Below are positions 9,061 to 17,919 of a DNA stretch of 64,000 nucleotides, in pieces. The DNA comes from Proteobacteria bacterium bin106. Lineage in GTDB: Bacteria > Bdellovibrionota_B > Oligoflexia > Oligoflexales > Bin106. A program made the translations under genes and the position numbers. The DNA is taken from assembly GCA_002238945.1 (NCBI GenBank), contig MPNI01000011.1, positions 1 through 64,000 of the forward strand. The letters run 5' to 3'. The notes under the pieces were generated by a model, which was not told the origin of the DNA, did not search any database, and was given only the letters and a program-made list of their open reading frames with translations. Numbering within the stretch: the first letter of the stretch is position 1; each line of letters starts with the position of its first letter.

Positions 9061-10028
9061 TTAAAATGACAATAAACAATGACAATAGTCATTCATTTGA
9101 GGAGTTATGTAAAGAGTTTAATGTTTCAATGTCAGGCTTTTACAAGTGGAAGATCCGGCAAGATAAAGATGTGCCAAGCCGTAAACGTAAAGATAAGATC
9201 AAAGTAGATATTAAACATCTGTTTGATGAATCAAAGGGTACTTATGGAGCCCCTCGAATTTGTAATGCTCTTAAAGCTTCTGGGAGGTCAGTCAATAAAA
9301 ACACTGTGGCTAAATATATGAAAGAAATGGGGTTAAATGCAAATCATAAGAAAAAAAGAAAGCGCGTTGTTACTACTGACTCAGATCATAACTTGTCTGT
9401 TGCTGAGAGAATATTTGAGGTAGAAAATCCAAAAACTTACCCTCAGGCGCCAGGAGAGGTTTTAGCCGGTGATATCACGTATTTAAAGCTGTCCAATGGT
9501 AAGCATATCTATCTTGCTGTCGTGTTAGATATATTTACCCGAGAGATTTTAGGGTGGTCTCTAGGTGCTAGCCTAGAGAGTTCTTTGGTGCTCAATGCTA
9601 TGACCGATGCTCTAAAGAAAACCCCTGAAAATGCCATGATAACCTTTCATTCAGACCGAGGTAGTCAATATGCAAGCAAAGCGTTCAAAGATCTTTTAGA
9701 TGTACATGAAATTCTTCCGAGTATGAGTCGTCGAGGAAATTGCTATGATAACTCTTATGTGGAAGCCTTTTTTAGCACACTAAAAAAAGAGAATATACAC
9801 AGGTATAAAACAGATTGTCAATGGAAGATGCAATTGCAATTATTTGAGTATATTGAAGTATGGTATAATCGTCAGAGACTCCATTCTTCCCTTGGCTACC
9901 AAACTCCGGTTCAATGCCGAGAATCTTATAACCCTTCGGAGAAAGTTGGTGGTAAGAAATCCCAACCCTTTGATAGTCGAGTGGAACAGGGTGTTAAGGA
10001 CGCTAAACAGCTCATCCCAGCGCTTTGA
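9057..10028 (+). CDS. IS3-family transposase OrfB (DDE integrase)
   Basis: 323 residues. The HTH_21-like region (SKGTYGAPRICNALKASG) is followed by the integrase core with all three acidic residues: Asp in AGDITYLKL, Asp in FHSDRGSQYAS and Glu in NSYVEAFFSTLKKE, spaced as D-D-35-E. It catalyses strand cutting and joining during transposition. It has its own GGAGG at 9047-9051, 5 bases before its ATG, so it seems able to start independently rather than only as an OrfAB frameshift fusion. The copy looks intact and may be active. Its 3' part is repeated in a decayed state at 19257-19546. Confidence 0.92.
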   Translation: MIKMTINNDNSHSFEELCKEFNVSMSGFYKWKIRQDKDVPSRKRKDKIKVDIKHLFDESKGTYGAPRICNALKASGRSVNKNTVAKYMKEMGLNANHKKKRKRVVTTDSDHNLSVAERIFEVENPKTYPQAPGEVLAGDITYLKLSNGKHIYLAVVLDIFTREILGWSLGASLESSLVLNAMTDALKKTPENAMITFHSDRGSQYASKAFKDLLDVHEILPSMSRRGNCYDNSYVEAFFSTLKKENIHRYKTDCQWKMQLQLFEYIEVWYNRQRLHSSLGYQTPVQCRESYNPSEKVGGKKSQPFDSRVEQGVKDAKQLIPAL

Positions 10029-10113
10029 AGTAAGTAATATATCATATTGAGGTAGTGAATCTAAGTTTGAAGAAAGGTTGCCGATACACTGAAGCTTTTT
10101 TTAAGTACTTTTT

Positions 10114-10407
10114 TTAGGTAGGACCAGTTGAAGAAGTAGAACCTGATGAATACTTAGGAGTTGAAAATGTATTATCATCAACTTCTAAACATGTGGGACA
10201 AAATAAATCACTTGATTCTGGAGTCTCTTGTAAATCTGGACTGTCCTGTGAGACGTCAATGGATGAACCTTGCCTAATTTGTAATGCATCATCACTACAG
10301 CCAATAATAATTAAAAAAGAAAACATTGACAAAGAGATAAAAAAGAAATGGATGTTTCTTTTTCTGAAAATTAATTGATCTTTTTTTAAAAACAGTCTCA
10401 AATCCAT
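10114..10407 (-). CDS. Small putative lipoprotein, possibly the 5' half of a gene split by the IS
   Basis: 97 residues. A basic N-terminus and hydrophobic stretch (FFFISLSMFSFLIIIGC) end in Cys37, a plausible lipobox. A polar Ser/Pro/Asp-rich tail follows, with a CPTC pair. It ends in a Thr/Ser-rich stretch (SSTGPT) and TAA only about 26 bases from the right end of the IS3 element. The truncated frame on the other side of the IS runs in the same direction. Either this is a complete small lipoprotein or it is the front of a larger secreted protein with an added frameshift. No family is recognised. Confidence 0.45.
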   Translation of the reverse strand: MDLRLFLKKDQLIFRKRNIHFFFISLSMFSFLIIIGCSDDALQIRQGSSIDVSQDSPDLQETPESSDLFCPTCLEVDDNTFSTPKYSSGSTSSTGPT

Positions 10408-10804
10408 ATTTATTCCTTACTAAGGACAATATAACGCTTATTACTGACATATGACAAGATCTTATTCCTCATTTATTATAACTATTTTTTATTAATTAAC
10501 TAATTATGATCATGTTTTTACTACACCTCTACTATATTCTTAACTTCAATCTAATAACATTCGCATCCATACTTGGAGTAGACACGCCAACACTCATAGC
10601 ATCAATCATACTGTCGGTTGAATAAATGAACTCTTAAGATATTCTCACTTTACCTCAAAGCAAAGCAGTTTTTTAAAGATGAAATGTCTTTTGGACTTCA
10701 ATATTTACACTAGGTCAAGCTCTATAGAGTTTGTGATAGAATTATAAAATGCTTTTCTTTAAAATCTACGGACCATTGACGATCCGTTAAAAAAGAAAGA
10801 TGCC
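10408..10804. other. Intergenic region, nothing recognised
   Basis: AT-rich. A weak stem ACGGA/TCCGT with a 10-base loop near 10769-10788 lies just past the end of the PTPS-like gene and might help terminate it. No gene is supported. Confidence 0.3.
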
Positions 10805-11872
10805 CTACAACGTCGCAATAGCTCCCTTGTTAACCCCTTCATACACCTCCACTCTATAAGAGTGTCGTGGATCAACTTGCCTCAGATGTTGACATAAGCT
10901 AAACGCTAAACTTTCAATACTTGTGGCCCTAGCGATAACCAAAACATGGTTAGCAGGGATAGTTGCATAAAAGCGTCCATACATCGAGCTATAACTCAAT
11001 GTATACACCTCTCCCTTACATCCAAAAGATCCCACTTCCATAAAACGAGAAGAAACGATCTGAGAAGGCTCAGCAAGATGAAATGGTTCACCTTTTAAAT
11101 AATCTTTAACAAGATATTTTGCCATGTCAATACGCACCTTTCCATCCACATACACTCTTAACTTTGAGCGATGACCATGGAACAAGCGATGACATAGCCC
11201 TTTATGTTGCGGCAAACCATGAGTGTAATGGAAAGTGTATTCTGAGGTAACCTCTTTACGCAATCTTAGGCGAACATCTGAAATACGTGAAAATAATTCA
11301 TCTTCAGAAAGCTTACGTTGCAAGAATTTTTGCAGCCAATCACTAAAAAACACCGCATCCACTTCCATACACTCACAAGCAATCACACTCTCAGCAGGAC
11401 CTCTGTAATAAAAAGCTTCCTCATTGTTTGTATGTAAATGAGTTTGCAAGCCATGAACGGCACTATCATTATCACTATACTTGGTGGCTTTCCACACAAT
11501 AGAGGAAGGATCTTCTTGGCTCAATTCATAGCAAGGATCACCAAGAGGCAATAGTAGACGATGATCAATGTGTTTTTTAAGCAAAGCTTTAAGATGTGTT
11601 TTCAAAGAAGAAAAATCCATCACAAAACCCTGTTCATCTAGTGTGCCAGCTAACTCACAGTCCACAATATAACTCTGGCCCACAGGACGATGCTTATGCC
11701 AAAAAGCCACATCAATACTATCTAAAGCTTCCACAAAAACCCTACCCAAATGAGGGCCCGCAACACGACTCTGCTTTCTAAGCAAAGACTTCACATCTGA
11801 CTTATAATTATCACGAGATGTGGTAGGGATGTCACTGGAAGGAGATTTTAAAGAATAATCTTGAAAAGTCAT
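10805..11872 (-). CDS. Tandem 6-pyruvoyl-tetrahydropterin synthase/QueD-like protein
   Basis: 355 residues holding two PTPS-like units. The second (about 205-355) has the active-site signature GLCHRLFHGHRSKLRVYVDG (catalytic Cys and the zinc His-x-His) and ends with EVYEG, matching the C-terminal catalytic Glu. The first (about 35-190) keeps the fold pattern (VDCELAG, GFVMDFSSLKTHL, IDHRLLLPL), but its zinc motif reads PVGQSY instead of HGHSY, so it is probably not catalytic. Such two-unit proteins are annotated as 6-carboxytetrahydropterin synthase in other bacteria; the likely pathway is queuosine or pterin synthesis. No other queuosine gene is nearby. It is transcribed on the same strand as murA, 69 bases downstream of it. 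Confidence 0.7.
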   Translation of the reverse strand: MTFQDYSLKSPSSDIPTTSRDNYKSDVKSLLRKQSRVAGPHLGRVFVEALDSIDVAFWHKHRPVGQSYIVDCELAGTLDEQGFVMDFSSLKTHLKALLKKHIDHRLLLPLGDPCYELSQEDPSSIVWKATKYSDNDSAVHGLQTHLHTNNEEAFYYRGPAESVIACECMEVDAVFFSDWLQKFLQRKLSEDELFSRISDVRLRLRKEVTSEYTFHYTHGLPQHKGLCHRLFHGHRSKLRVYVDGKVRIDMAKYLVKDYLKGEPFHLAEPSQIVSSRFMEVGSFGCKGEVYTLSYSSMYGRFYATIPANHVLVIARATSIESLAFSLCQHLRQVDPRHSYRVEVYEGVNKGAIATL

Positions 11873-11941
11873 ATAACTACCGAGTTATCTCTACTGTGTG
11901 TCTGCTGTGTGATATTGCTTGCTGTCATCCATTGACTGTGA

Positions 11942-13264
11942 TCAATCTACCATCTTAATAGCTACACCGATACGAGTTAACTTTTCTACAACACGATCAT
12001 AGCCTCGCTCCACTTGATAGATATTGTCTATCACACTCTTACCACTTGCAATACATGCAGCAATCACAAGGGCCATTCCAGCTCGAACATCAGGAGAACT
12101 CATACGAGCTGCCACTAAAGGCGACTTTCCTGAAACCACAACTCGATGAGGATCACATAATACAATTTGTGCACCCATATTCAAAAGTTTATCTGTAAAA
12201 AACATCCGGCCTTCAAACATCTTTTCAAAAAAGATGATTTGCCCCGATGCTTGACTAGCAGCCACAATGGCAACACTCATCAAATCTGTAGGAAATCCGG
12301 GCCAAGGAGCTGAATAAATCGTACTGATTCGTCCAGAAATATCTCTTTCCATCTGACGACTTTGACTACCATCCACCTCAAAATAATCATCACCACAACG
12401 TGGAACAATACCCAGCTTTTTCCAGTGCCGCATAATACCATGATAATCACTCAGACGCACATTATTGATTCTGAGTTTACCGCCACAACTTGCCCCAAGA
12501 GCGGTATAACTGGCTACCTCCATAAAATCACTGCTAATCGTATGATCAGCACCACCGAGCCCACTAACACCTTCAATTATCAACCGATTACTGCCCACAC
12601 CACGGATCTTTGCACCCATCTGATTAAGCAAATGACATAACCCCACCACATGAGGTTCACATGCCGCATTTTCAATCTCTGTATTGCCTTTGGCAAGTAC
12701 AGCAAGAAATAAGATATTTTCTGTGGCTGTTACAGAAGGTTCATCAAAAAATATATGACTCCCCACAGCCTGACCTGACAGCCGTCCTTCAATCACAGAA
12801 CCAAAGTCCATTTGCACACCCAAAGAGCGAAACCCATCAAAATGCGTATCGATCTTACGAGCTCCAATAACATCACCACCAGGAAGCGGTAACTTAACTT
12901 GGCCAAAACGAGCGAGCAAAGGACCTAAAAACAAAATAGCAGCTCGAACATGCTGACACTTACTGGCAATCAAACCATAAGGCTGAGCCTTGGAAGCATC
13001 CAATATCAAAGTACTACCTAATGCTGTTTTTTGACCACCAGAAGATGGAACTGCCTTAAGGTCTTGCCACTCCACAGAAACCTTAAGGTCTCTAAGAAGA
13101 TCACACATGGTCAAGACATCACGAATAAGAGGTACAGAACGCAACACCACCGGCTGATCAGTGAGTAAACAACTCACCAACACAGGAAGTGCTTCATTCT
13201 TATTCCCAGAAGGCGTTACCTCACCACTCACTTGCCTCTGGCCTTCAATAATATAACGAGCCAT
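11942..13264 (-). CDS. murA: UDP-N-acetylglucosamine 1-carboxyvinyltransferase
   Basis: 440 residues. It transfers enolpyruvate from PEP to UDP-GlcNAc, the first committed step of peptidoglycan synthesis, in the cytoplasm. Family features: SGNKNEALPVL near the N-terminus (GxKNAxLP), the active-site loop LPLPGGDVIGARKIDTHF, and PWPGFPTDLMS. The loop residue that is Cys115 in E. coli is Asp131 here, the natural substitution known from Mycobacterium tuberculosis and Chlamydia, which makes MurA insensitive to fosfomycin. No Shine-Dalgarno is obvious before the ATG, which precedes MARYIIEGQR, a normal MurA start. It is monocistronic or co-transcribed with the PTPS-like gene. Confidence 0.95.
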   Translation of the reverse strand: MARYIIEGQRQVSGEVTPSGNKNEALPVLVSCLLTDQPVVLRSVPLIRDVLTMCDLLRDLKVSVEWQDLKAVPSSGGQKTALGSTLILDASKAQPYGLIASKCQHVRAAILFLGPLLARFGQVKLPLPGGDVIGARKIDTHFDGFRSLGVQMDFGSVIEGRLSGQAVGSHIFFDEPSVTATENILFLAVLAKGNTEIENAACEPHVVGLCHLLNQMGAKIRGVGSNRLIIEGVSGLGGADHTISSDFMEVASYTALGASCGGKLRINNVRLSDYHGIMRHWKKLGIVPRCGDDYFEVDGSQSRQMERDISGRISTIYSAPWPGFPTDLMSVAIVAASQASGQIIFFEKMFEGRMFFTDKLLNMGAQIVLCDPHRVVVSGKSPLVAARMSSPDVRAGMALVIAACIASGKSVIDNIYQVERGYDRVVEKLTRIGVAIKMVD

Positions 13265-13629
13265 AAAGTCATACCAATCACAATACCAAACACCATGATA
13301 ACAACCATTATCACTATCTACTGTTTCTTCTACATATTATCCTGATTCTATTTTTTCACAAAAATCACATAAAGTTTATCGCCTTCTACACTCTGTGTAT
13401 ACGGCAACTATCATATATACTCTCTTAGCTTTTTTGCTTACACTTCCTTACACTTTTATGTTTGTACTTGTAAATACATATCCCATGTTCTCTGTAGTGA
13501 TGGTAAGTTACCTTAGGATGAACGAACAACTTGTGATAATGATCGTACAAAGAAACAAAGCACGGATACTCTACTCTTTTGAGTAGAGTATCCGTGCTAA
13601 ATATAAAGAAAGAAACTGAGAACAAAAAA
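13265..13629. other. Divergent region murA / bioDA
   Basis: No gene is supported. It holds the 18-bp hairpin at 13559-13598 just before bioDA, and presumably the promoters of both genes, which I cannot place with confidence. No classical BirA-type operator (TTGTAAAC with its dyad) is visible. Confidence 0.4.
13559..13598 (+). promoter_or_regulatory. Perfect 18-bp inverted repeat in the bioDA leader
   Basis: AGCACGGATACTCTACTC, a TTTT loop, and the exact complement. It ends 31 bases before the bioDA ATG at 13630 and is not followed by a T run. It is too long and too perfect for chance. It could be a leader hairpin, an operator for a dimeric repressor, or a relic of a repeat element. Confidence 0.6.
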
Positions 13630-15681
13630 ATGATCTATTTTATAACAGGCACAGGAACCGGTGTTGGAAAAACTGTGGTGAGTGCCGTACTAGCACGTGG
13701 ACTCACAGAAATAAGCCATACATCTAGTGACAAAGCACCCACAGAAACCATTTACTTTAAGCCCATACAAACCGGGGCAGAAAACGAAGATGCTACTTTT
13801 GTCCAAAACTTTGCTACCGTCAAGCACATCCCCTCTCTTTATCATTTTCCTCTAGCGGCCTCTCCTGATCAAGCTCAAAAAGAAAGCCAAAAAGATGAAA
13901 TCAATATAGATGTCATTATCGAACATCTTAGCCAACTCCATCACCGTCACAGTAGCGTTATTTGTGAAGGAGCAGGAGGGCTCTATGTACCACTTAACCA
14001 AGCTAATCATACTTGGCTAGATATTCTCACAGCTATAGACACACGTATTATTGTAGTAGCATCTTCACAACTGGGAACCTTAAACCACACCACCCTCACC
14101 CTTAGAGCACTAGAAGCCCATGGCTTAAAAGAGCTTTGTGTGATCTTAAGTGGTAAAGATCACCCCGCCAATCACCAATCACTCAAGCGCATGCATCCAT
14201 CAACCCTGATTCTTTCCTTGCCTTTCTTAAAACTAGCAGGACGACAAGACGCTTCTTTTGTTAAACAGGCTCACACCATAAGTGAAATGGTTACCAAAGA
14301 ACACGATCAACACAGCCATAAAGAACAACACGCAGACAACCTTACCTGTAAATGGGACCACTCTTACTGTTGGCATCCTTATACACAGCATCACAACAGC
14401 GTAAAGCCTCACTGTGTGAGATCAGCAAAAGGGATATGGTGGCAGTTAGCTCATGGCAAGAAAGTCATGGATGGTATTAGCTCATGGTGGGTGAGTATAT
14501 TAGGCCATGGTAGAGAAGAAATAGCCCGCGTTCTTGCCAACCAACAACAACGTCTCGATCATGTCCTCTATGGTGGCACATCCCACAAAGAAGCATCTTT
14601 GCTTGCTTACAGGTTGATAGAAATCAATAAAGCTCCAAAGAACGGCTACAAACCTTTTGATAAAGTGTTTTTTTCAGATAATGGCTCCACTTCCACAGAA
14701 GTAGCCCTAAAAATGGCTTATATCTATTCAAAGAAACATCGAGATATGGATAATAGTGCCACATGGTTACCTCTTTCTTTAAAGCGTGGCTATCATGGCG
14801 ACACCTTAGGTGCCATGAATGTCAGTGCTGCCTCGGGTTTTCATCATCTTTTCACAGCCATGCTCACTGGCAGCCTGCAAATCACTCCCCATCTTTGTCA
14901 TGCCAGTGCTCATACCAACACAGAAACGTCTCTGCAAGAAAGCTTAGCTGTTTTGGCAAATACCATAGAAAAACACCATAAAAAGATTTATGCCATGATC
15001 TGTGAGCCTTTACTCCAAGGAGCAGGAGGGATGCTGATGCAAAACAGAGAGTGGGCTTATGAGCTTACTCAGTTATGTAGAAACTATGATATTCCTGTGA
15101 TCTTTGATGAAGTATTTACTGGCTACGGACGATTAGGTACACCTTTTGCTTGGCAAACCCTTGGCTTTCATCCTGATATTCTTTGCACTTCAAAAGGCCT
15201 CACTGCAGGTACTCTACCCCTTGCTGTCACCTTAGCTCATAAGAAATTCTTTACTTCATTTTACAGTGCAAAAAAAGATGATGCACTAGCCCATGGCCAT
15301 ACCTTCACAGCTAATCCTCTAGGTTGTCGTGTAGCTAATTGTGTTCTCGATATCATCGAAGCTGAAGAATTATTCTTTCGTGCTCAAACCCTCGAACAAA
15401 CCTTTCACACATTCCTCAATCACCACAATCAACTATCCAGTGATGTCTCTTTGGTTTCAGGCAGGACGATGGGATCTGTACTAGCTTTTGAACTCAACCA
15501 CCCACTCATAGATGGATACACTTTAGCCCAAAGATGCACAGAACAAGCCTTCAAAGCAGGCCTCTTTATTCGTCCTCTCCAACAGACCATCTATCTTGCC
15601 CCAGCTCTGAATATTCTCCCCTCTGATCTTAAACAGATGTGTGATATACTGAGCCATTCTATCTTAAAAAGTGCCACATAA
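13630..15681 (+). CDS. BioD-BioA fusion: dethiobiotin synthetase and DAPA aminotransferase
   Basis: 683 residues from the ATG at 13630 (MIYFITGTGTGVGKT); a longer frame would need a TTG inside the hairpin. Residues 1 to about 225 are BioD: P-loop GTGTGVGKT, YFKPIQTG, and VICEGAGGLYVPL. Residues about 245-683 are BioA, a PLP class III aminotransferase: WHPYTQH at its start, GISSWWVSILGHG, YHGDTLGAMN, EPLLQGAGGM, IFDEVFTGYGR, the PLP Lys in SKGLTAG, and HGHTFTANPLG. The two act in sequence (7-keto-8-aminopelargonate to DAPA to dethiobiotin), so the fusion joins consecutive biotin steps. Bacterial genes of this fused kind are known but uncommon, and the order D-A matches the plant/fungal fusion. 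No other bio gene is in the window. Confidence 0.93.
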   Translation: MIYFITGTGTGVGKTVVSAVLARGLTEISHTSSDKAPTETIYFKPIQTGAENEDATFVQNFATVKHIPSLYHFPLAASPDQAQKESQKDEINIDVIIEHLSQLHHRHSSVICEGAGGLYVPLNQANHTWLDILTAIDTRIIVVASSQLGTLNHTTLTLRALEAHGLKELCVILSGKDHPANHQSLKRMHPSTLILSLPFLKLAGRQDASFVKQAHTISEMVTKEHDQHSHKEQHADNLTCKWDHSYCWHPYTQHHNSVKPHCVRSAKGIWWQLAHGKKVMDGISSWWVSILGHGREEIARVLANQQQRLDHVLYGGTSHKEASLLAYRLIEINKAPKNGYKPFDKVFFSDNGSTSTEVALKMAYIYSKKHRDMDNSATWLPLSLKRGYHGDTLGAMNVSAASGFHHLFTAMLTGSLQITPHLCHASAHTNTETSLQESLAVLANTIEKHHKKIYAMICEPLLQGAGGMLMQNREWAYELTQLCRNYDIPVIFDEVFTGYGRLGTPFAWQTLGFHPDILCTSKGLTAGTLPLAVTLAHKKFFTSFYSAKKDDALAHGHTFTANPLGCRVANCVLDIIEAEELFFRAQTLEQTFHTFLNHHNQLSSDVSLVSGRTMGSVLAFELNHPLIDGYTLAQRCTEQAFKAGLFIRPLQQTIYLAPALNILPSDLKQMCDILSHSILKSAT

Positions 15682-15690
15682 CTCAGCTAT

Positions 15691-15742
15691 GAACACTATG
15701 AATGAACACTATGAATGAACACTATGAATGAACACTATGAAA
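15691..15742. repeat. 13-bp tandem repeat (GAACACTATGAAT, 4 copies)
   Basis: Three perfect copies and a fourth with one change (GAACACTATGAAA), starting 9 bases after the bioDA stop codon. Non-coding. Confidence 0.95.
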
Positions 15743-15976
15743 ATAACCAATAACCAAAGAACACTCAAGCACAAGGATCATCTCCTACTCCTAAACCAAA
15801 AAATCTTCTTGCAAAATCAGCAAAACAACACATAATCGCCTCATGGCTATGTTTTGTAAGCGTTTTGCTGCTTGTAAATAGTTCAAAACATTGTAAACAT
15901 CTCATAGTGAAAACATAAACAAGATGAGAAACGTAATAAGAAAGTAAGCAAAGAGAGAAAGAGAGAGAAAGAAAAC

Positions 15977-16321
15977 ATGAAACAAGCAACCGTCACCATA
16001 GGTGGACATCAATATACAGTCAAAGAGGGTGACTCATTGGAGGTGGATTATCTAGGAGATCTTTCCAAAGATAGCCCAAACGCCCTGACGTTTTCTAAAG
16101 TGGGCATGGCTCAAGTAAAGGCAGCTGATGGACAAACCAATATCTTGGTGGGCCAACCTTACCTTGAAGGTGCTTATGTGGAAGCTCAAGTAGACGTACC
16201 TGCATTAAGAGCTCCAAAAATTCTTGTCTTTAAGAAAAAACGTCGCAAGAATTACAAACGCATGAAAGGCCATCGCCAAACCTTATCACGTATTACCATT
16301 ACAAAGATTCAACTCGCATAA
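15977..16321 (+). CDS. rplU: 50S ribosomal protein L21
   Basis: 114 residues. It opens with MKQATVTIGGHQYTVKEGD, the usual L21 start (AVIxxGGKQYxVxxGD). The basic KKKRRKNYKRMKGHRQ near the C-terminus is the rRNA-binding tail and matches the family KxRRKxxxKxxGHRQ motif. It binds 23S rRNA domain I in the large subunit. It heads the conserved rplU-rpmA-obgE cluster. A purine-rich GAGAGAAAGAAAAC precedes the ATG. Confidence 0.96.
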   Translation: MKQATVTIGGHQYTVKEGDSLEVDYLGDLSKDSPNALTFSKVGMAQVKAADGQTNILVGQPYLEGAYVEAQVDVPALRAPKILVFKKKRRKNYKRMKGHRQTLSRITITKIQLA

Positions 16322-16364
16322 TCCCATACATTTATGACATAAACTAAAGGATAAAGGATCTCAA

Positions 16365-16676
16365 ATGTCTCGTAAAAAGGCCGGTGGAAGTACCAAAAAC
16401 GGCCGTAATTCCAATCCTCAATATCGTGGCCTGAAGGTATATGGGGGTACTATTGTTCAAAGTGGCCGTATCTTGTTGCGTCAGGTGGGTAACACCTTTC
16501 ACCCTGGAGTGAATGTGGGACAAGGTAAAGACTTCACTTTATTTGCTTTAACAGAAGGCCGAGTGGTCTTTAAAAGCAAAGGACGTAGCAACCGAAGAAA
16601 GCAACTGGTTCATGTGCTCCAAAACAATACGGCTCAGACAAACACGCAAACAAACCCAACAGCAAAACAAGCCTAA
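16365..16676 (+). CDS. rpmA: 50S ribosomal protein L27
   Basis: 103 residues, starting [19 protein letters not shown]; family members read AxKKAGGSTRNGRDSxxxRLGVK. [26 protein letters not shown] is a full family match. The N-terminal tail reaches the peptidyl transferase centre. This form carries no Firmicutes-style cleavable extension. The C-terminus is extended by about 15 Thr/Asn/Gln-rich residues. AAAGGA precedes the ATG by 6-8 bases, and it lies 43 bases after rplU. Confidence 0.96.
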   Translation: MSRKKAGGSTKNGRNSNPQYRGLKVYGGTIVQSGRILLRQVGNTFHPGVNVGQGKDFTLFALTEGRVVFKSKGRSNRRKQLVHVLQNNTAQTNTQTNPTAKQA

Positions 16677-16728
16677 TCTAATCAAAGTACGGCTGTTTTT
16701 TTTACATCCATGATATTTTTTGACCATC

Positions 16729-17919
16729 ATGGCTTATAAGCATGCCCAATCATTTATAGACCATATCACCATCATCATCAAAGCTGGTGATGGTGGTCAT
16801 GGCTGTGTGAGTTTTGCCACCACCCGAGGTGGAGCTAAGCTCGGTGCTGATGGTGGTCATGGAGGACGTGGTGGTGATGTATGGCTAGTGGCTAAAGAAA
16901 ACCTCCACAGCTTATCTTCTTTGGTTAATGGCCAGATCTATAAAGCTGAAGATGGTAAACATGGATCCAGCCAAAAGAAAAAAGGAGCTCAAGGCAAAGA
17001 CCTTAAAATTGCTTTACCACTTGGCTGTGATATTTTTGATGAAACCACCCAAACATTGCTTGCAACTTTGAACCATCCTAACAAAGAGCTTCTTATTCAC
17101 AAAGGAGGCCATGGTGGATTGGGCAACGTGGCTTTTCTATCTGCAACGAATCAACGTCCTCGAAACGCAACACAAGGTAAGCCAGGAACTCAGAAACGCT
17201 TACGTATCACTTTAAAGCTTATCGCTCATGTGGCTTTAGCTGGATTTGCTAATGCAGGAAAATCCACTCTTCTTCGAGCTTTATCACGTGCAAAGCCTGA
17301 GGTGGGAAACTATCCTTTCACCACCCTCACCCCTCAATTGGGAGTGATGGATCATATCCATCCCGACGAACACACCCAAACACACTGGATCATTGCAGAT
17401 ATTCCAGGACTTATCAAAGATTCTTCACAAGGCAAAGGACTCGGTCATGAGTTCCTACGACATCTTGAACGCACCAGTCTTATTGCTTTGGTTATAGCAC
17501 TTGATGATGCCTATACAAACAAGGCTCTCAGTGCTTCCAATCAGCAAAATCATATTGAAAAAACTCTTAAAGCACTCCGCAAAGAAATTTATGCTTATGG
17601 TGATATTTTAAAAAACATCCCTAAAATGCTTATTATTACACACATGGATAAACTCAGCTATCGCTCTCAACTTCATCACATCACTAACGCACTTGCTTGC
17701 TGCCCTTATGAATATATTCTCGTTTCCGCTCACTCAGGAGAGGGAATAGAGGATCTTAAAAATCAACTGCATACACAGCTCCTCAAACTCAATACACCCA
17801 CCCCCAAACAGCAAACCACAACCGCCACACAAGAAACACCAAGGCATCTCACAGAAAAAGAAGAACAATTCCTCAAAGATCTTATCGATATCTCTGTCAA
17901 AACAACCACAAAACCATAA
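16729..17919 (+). CDS. obgE: Obg/CgtA GTPase
   Basis: 396 residues. The glycine-rich Obg fold covers about 1-160 (KAGDGGHGCVSF, GADGGHGGRGGDV, KGGHGGLGN). The G domain follows: G1 GFANAGKSTLL, G2 YPFTTLTPQLG, G3 ADIPGLIKDSSQGKGLGHEFLRH (in two pieces), and G4-like THMDK instead of NKxD, a conservative change. It is a large-subunit maturation GTPase. The ATG at 16729 is chosen because the Obg N-terminus normally starts just before FIDxxxIxxKAGDGG; the longer frame would need a TTG at 16720. It is the last gene of the rplU-rpmA-obgE operon. Confidence 0.95.
   Translation: MAYKHAQSFIDHITIIIKAGDGGHGCVSFATTRGGAKLGADGGHGGRGGDVWLVAKENLHSLSSLVNGQIYKAEDGKHGSSQKKKGAQGKDLKIALPLGCDIFDETTQTLLATLNHPNKELLIHKGGHGGLGNVAFLSATNQRPRNATQGKPGTQKRLRITLKLIAHVALAGFANAGKSTLLRALSRAKPEVGNYPFTTLTPQLGVMDHIHPDEHTQTHWIIADIPGLIKDSSQGKGLGHEFLRHLERTSLIALVIALDDAYTNKALSASNQQNHIEKTLKALRKEIYAYGDILKNIPKMLIITHMDKLSYRSQLHHITNALACCPYEYILVSAHSGEGIEDLKNQLHTQLLKLNTPTPKQQTTTATQETPRHLTEKEEQFLKDLIDISVKTTTKP

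Larger units (their letters stand above)
8675..10088 (+). mobile_element. IS3-family insertion sequence (approximate ends)
   Basis: It carries an orfA/orfB pair. The right end is judged from comparison with the remnant at 19257-19546: identity stops after GGTTGCC(G/C)ATACA, that is at about 10088, where the terminal CA typical of IS3 elements falls. The left end is less certain. TGTTTGAGGTTAAC near 8680 gives only a gapped match to the complement of the right end (TGTATCGGCAACC). No target duplication was found, so both ends are approximate. Confidence 0.75.

Noticed and set aside
13395-13625. Small ORFs on both strands before bioDA
   Set aside because: Short, low-complexity translations overlapping the hairpin; no ribosome-binding site and no similarity. 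The bioDA start at 13630 is better.
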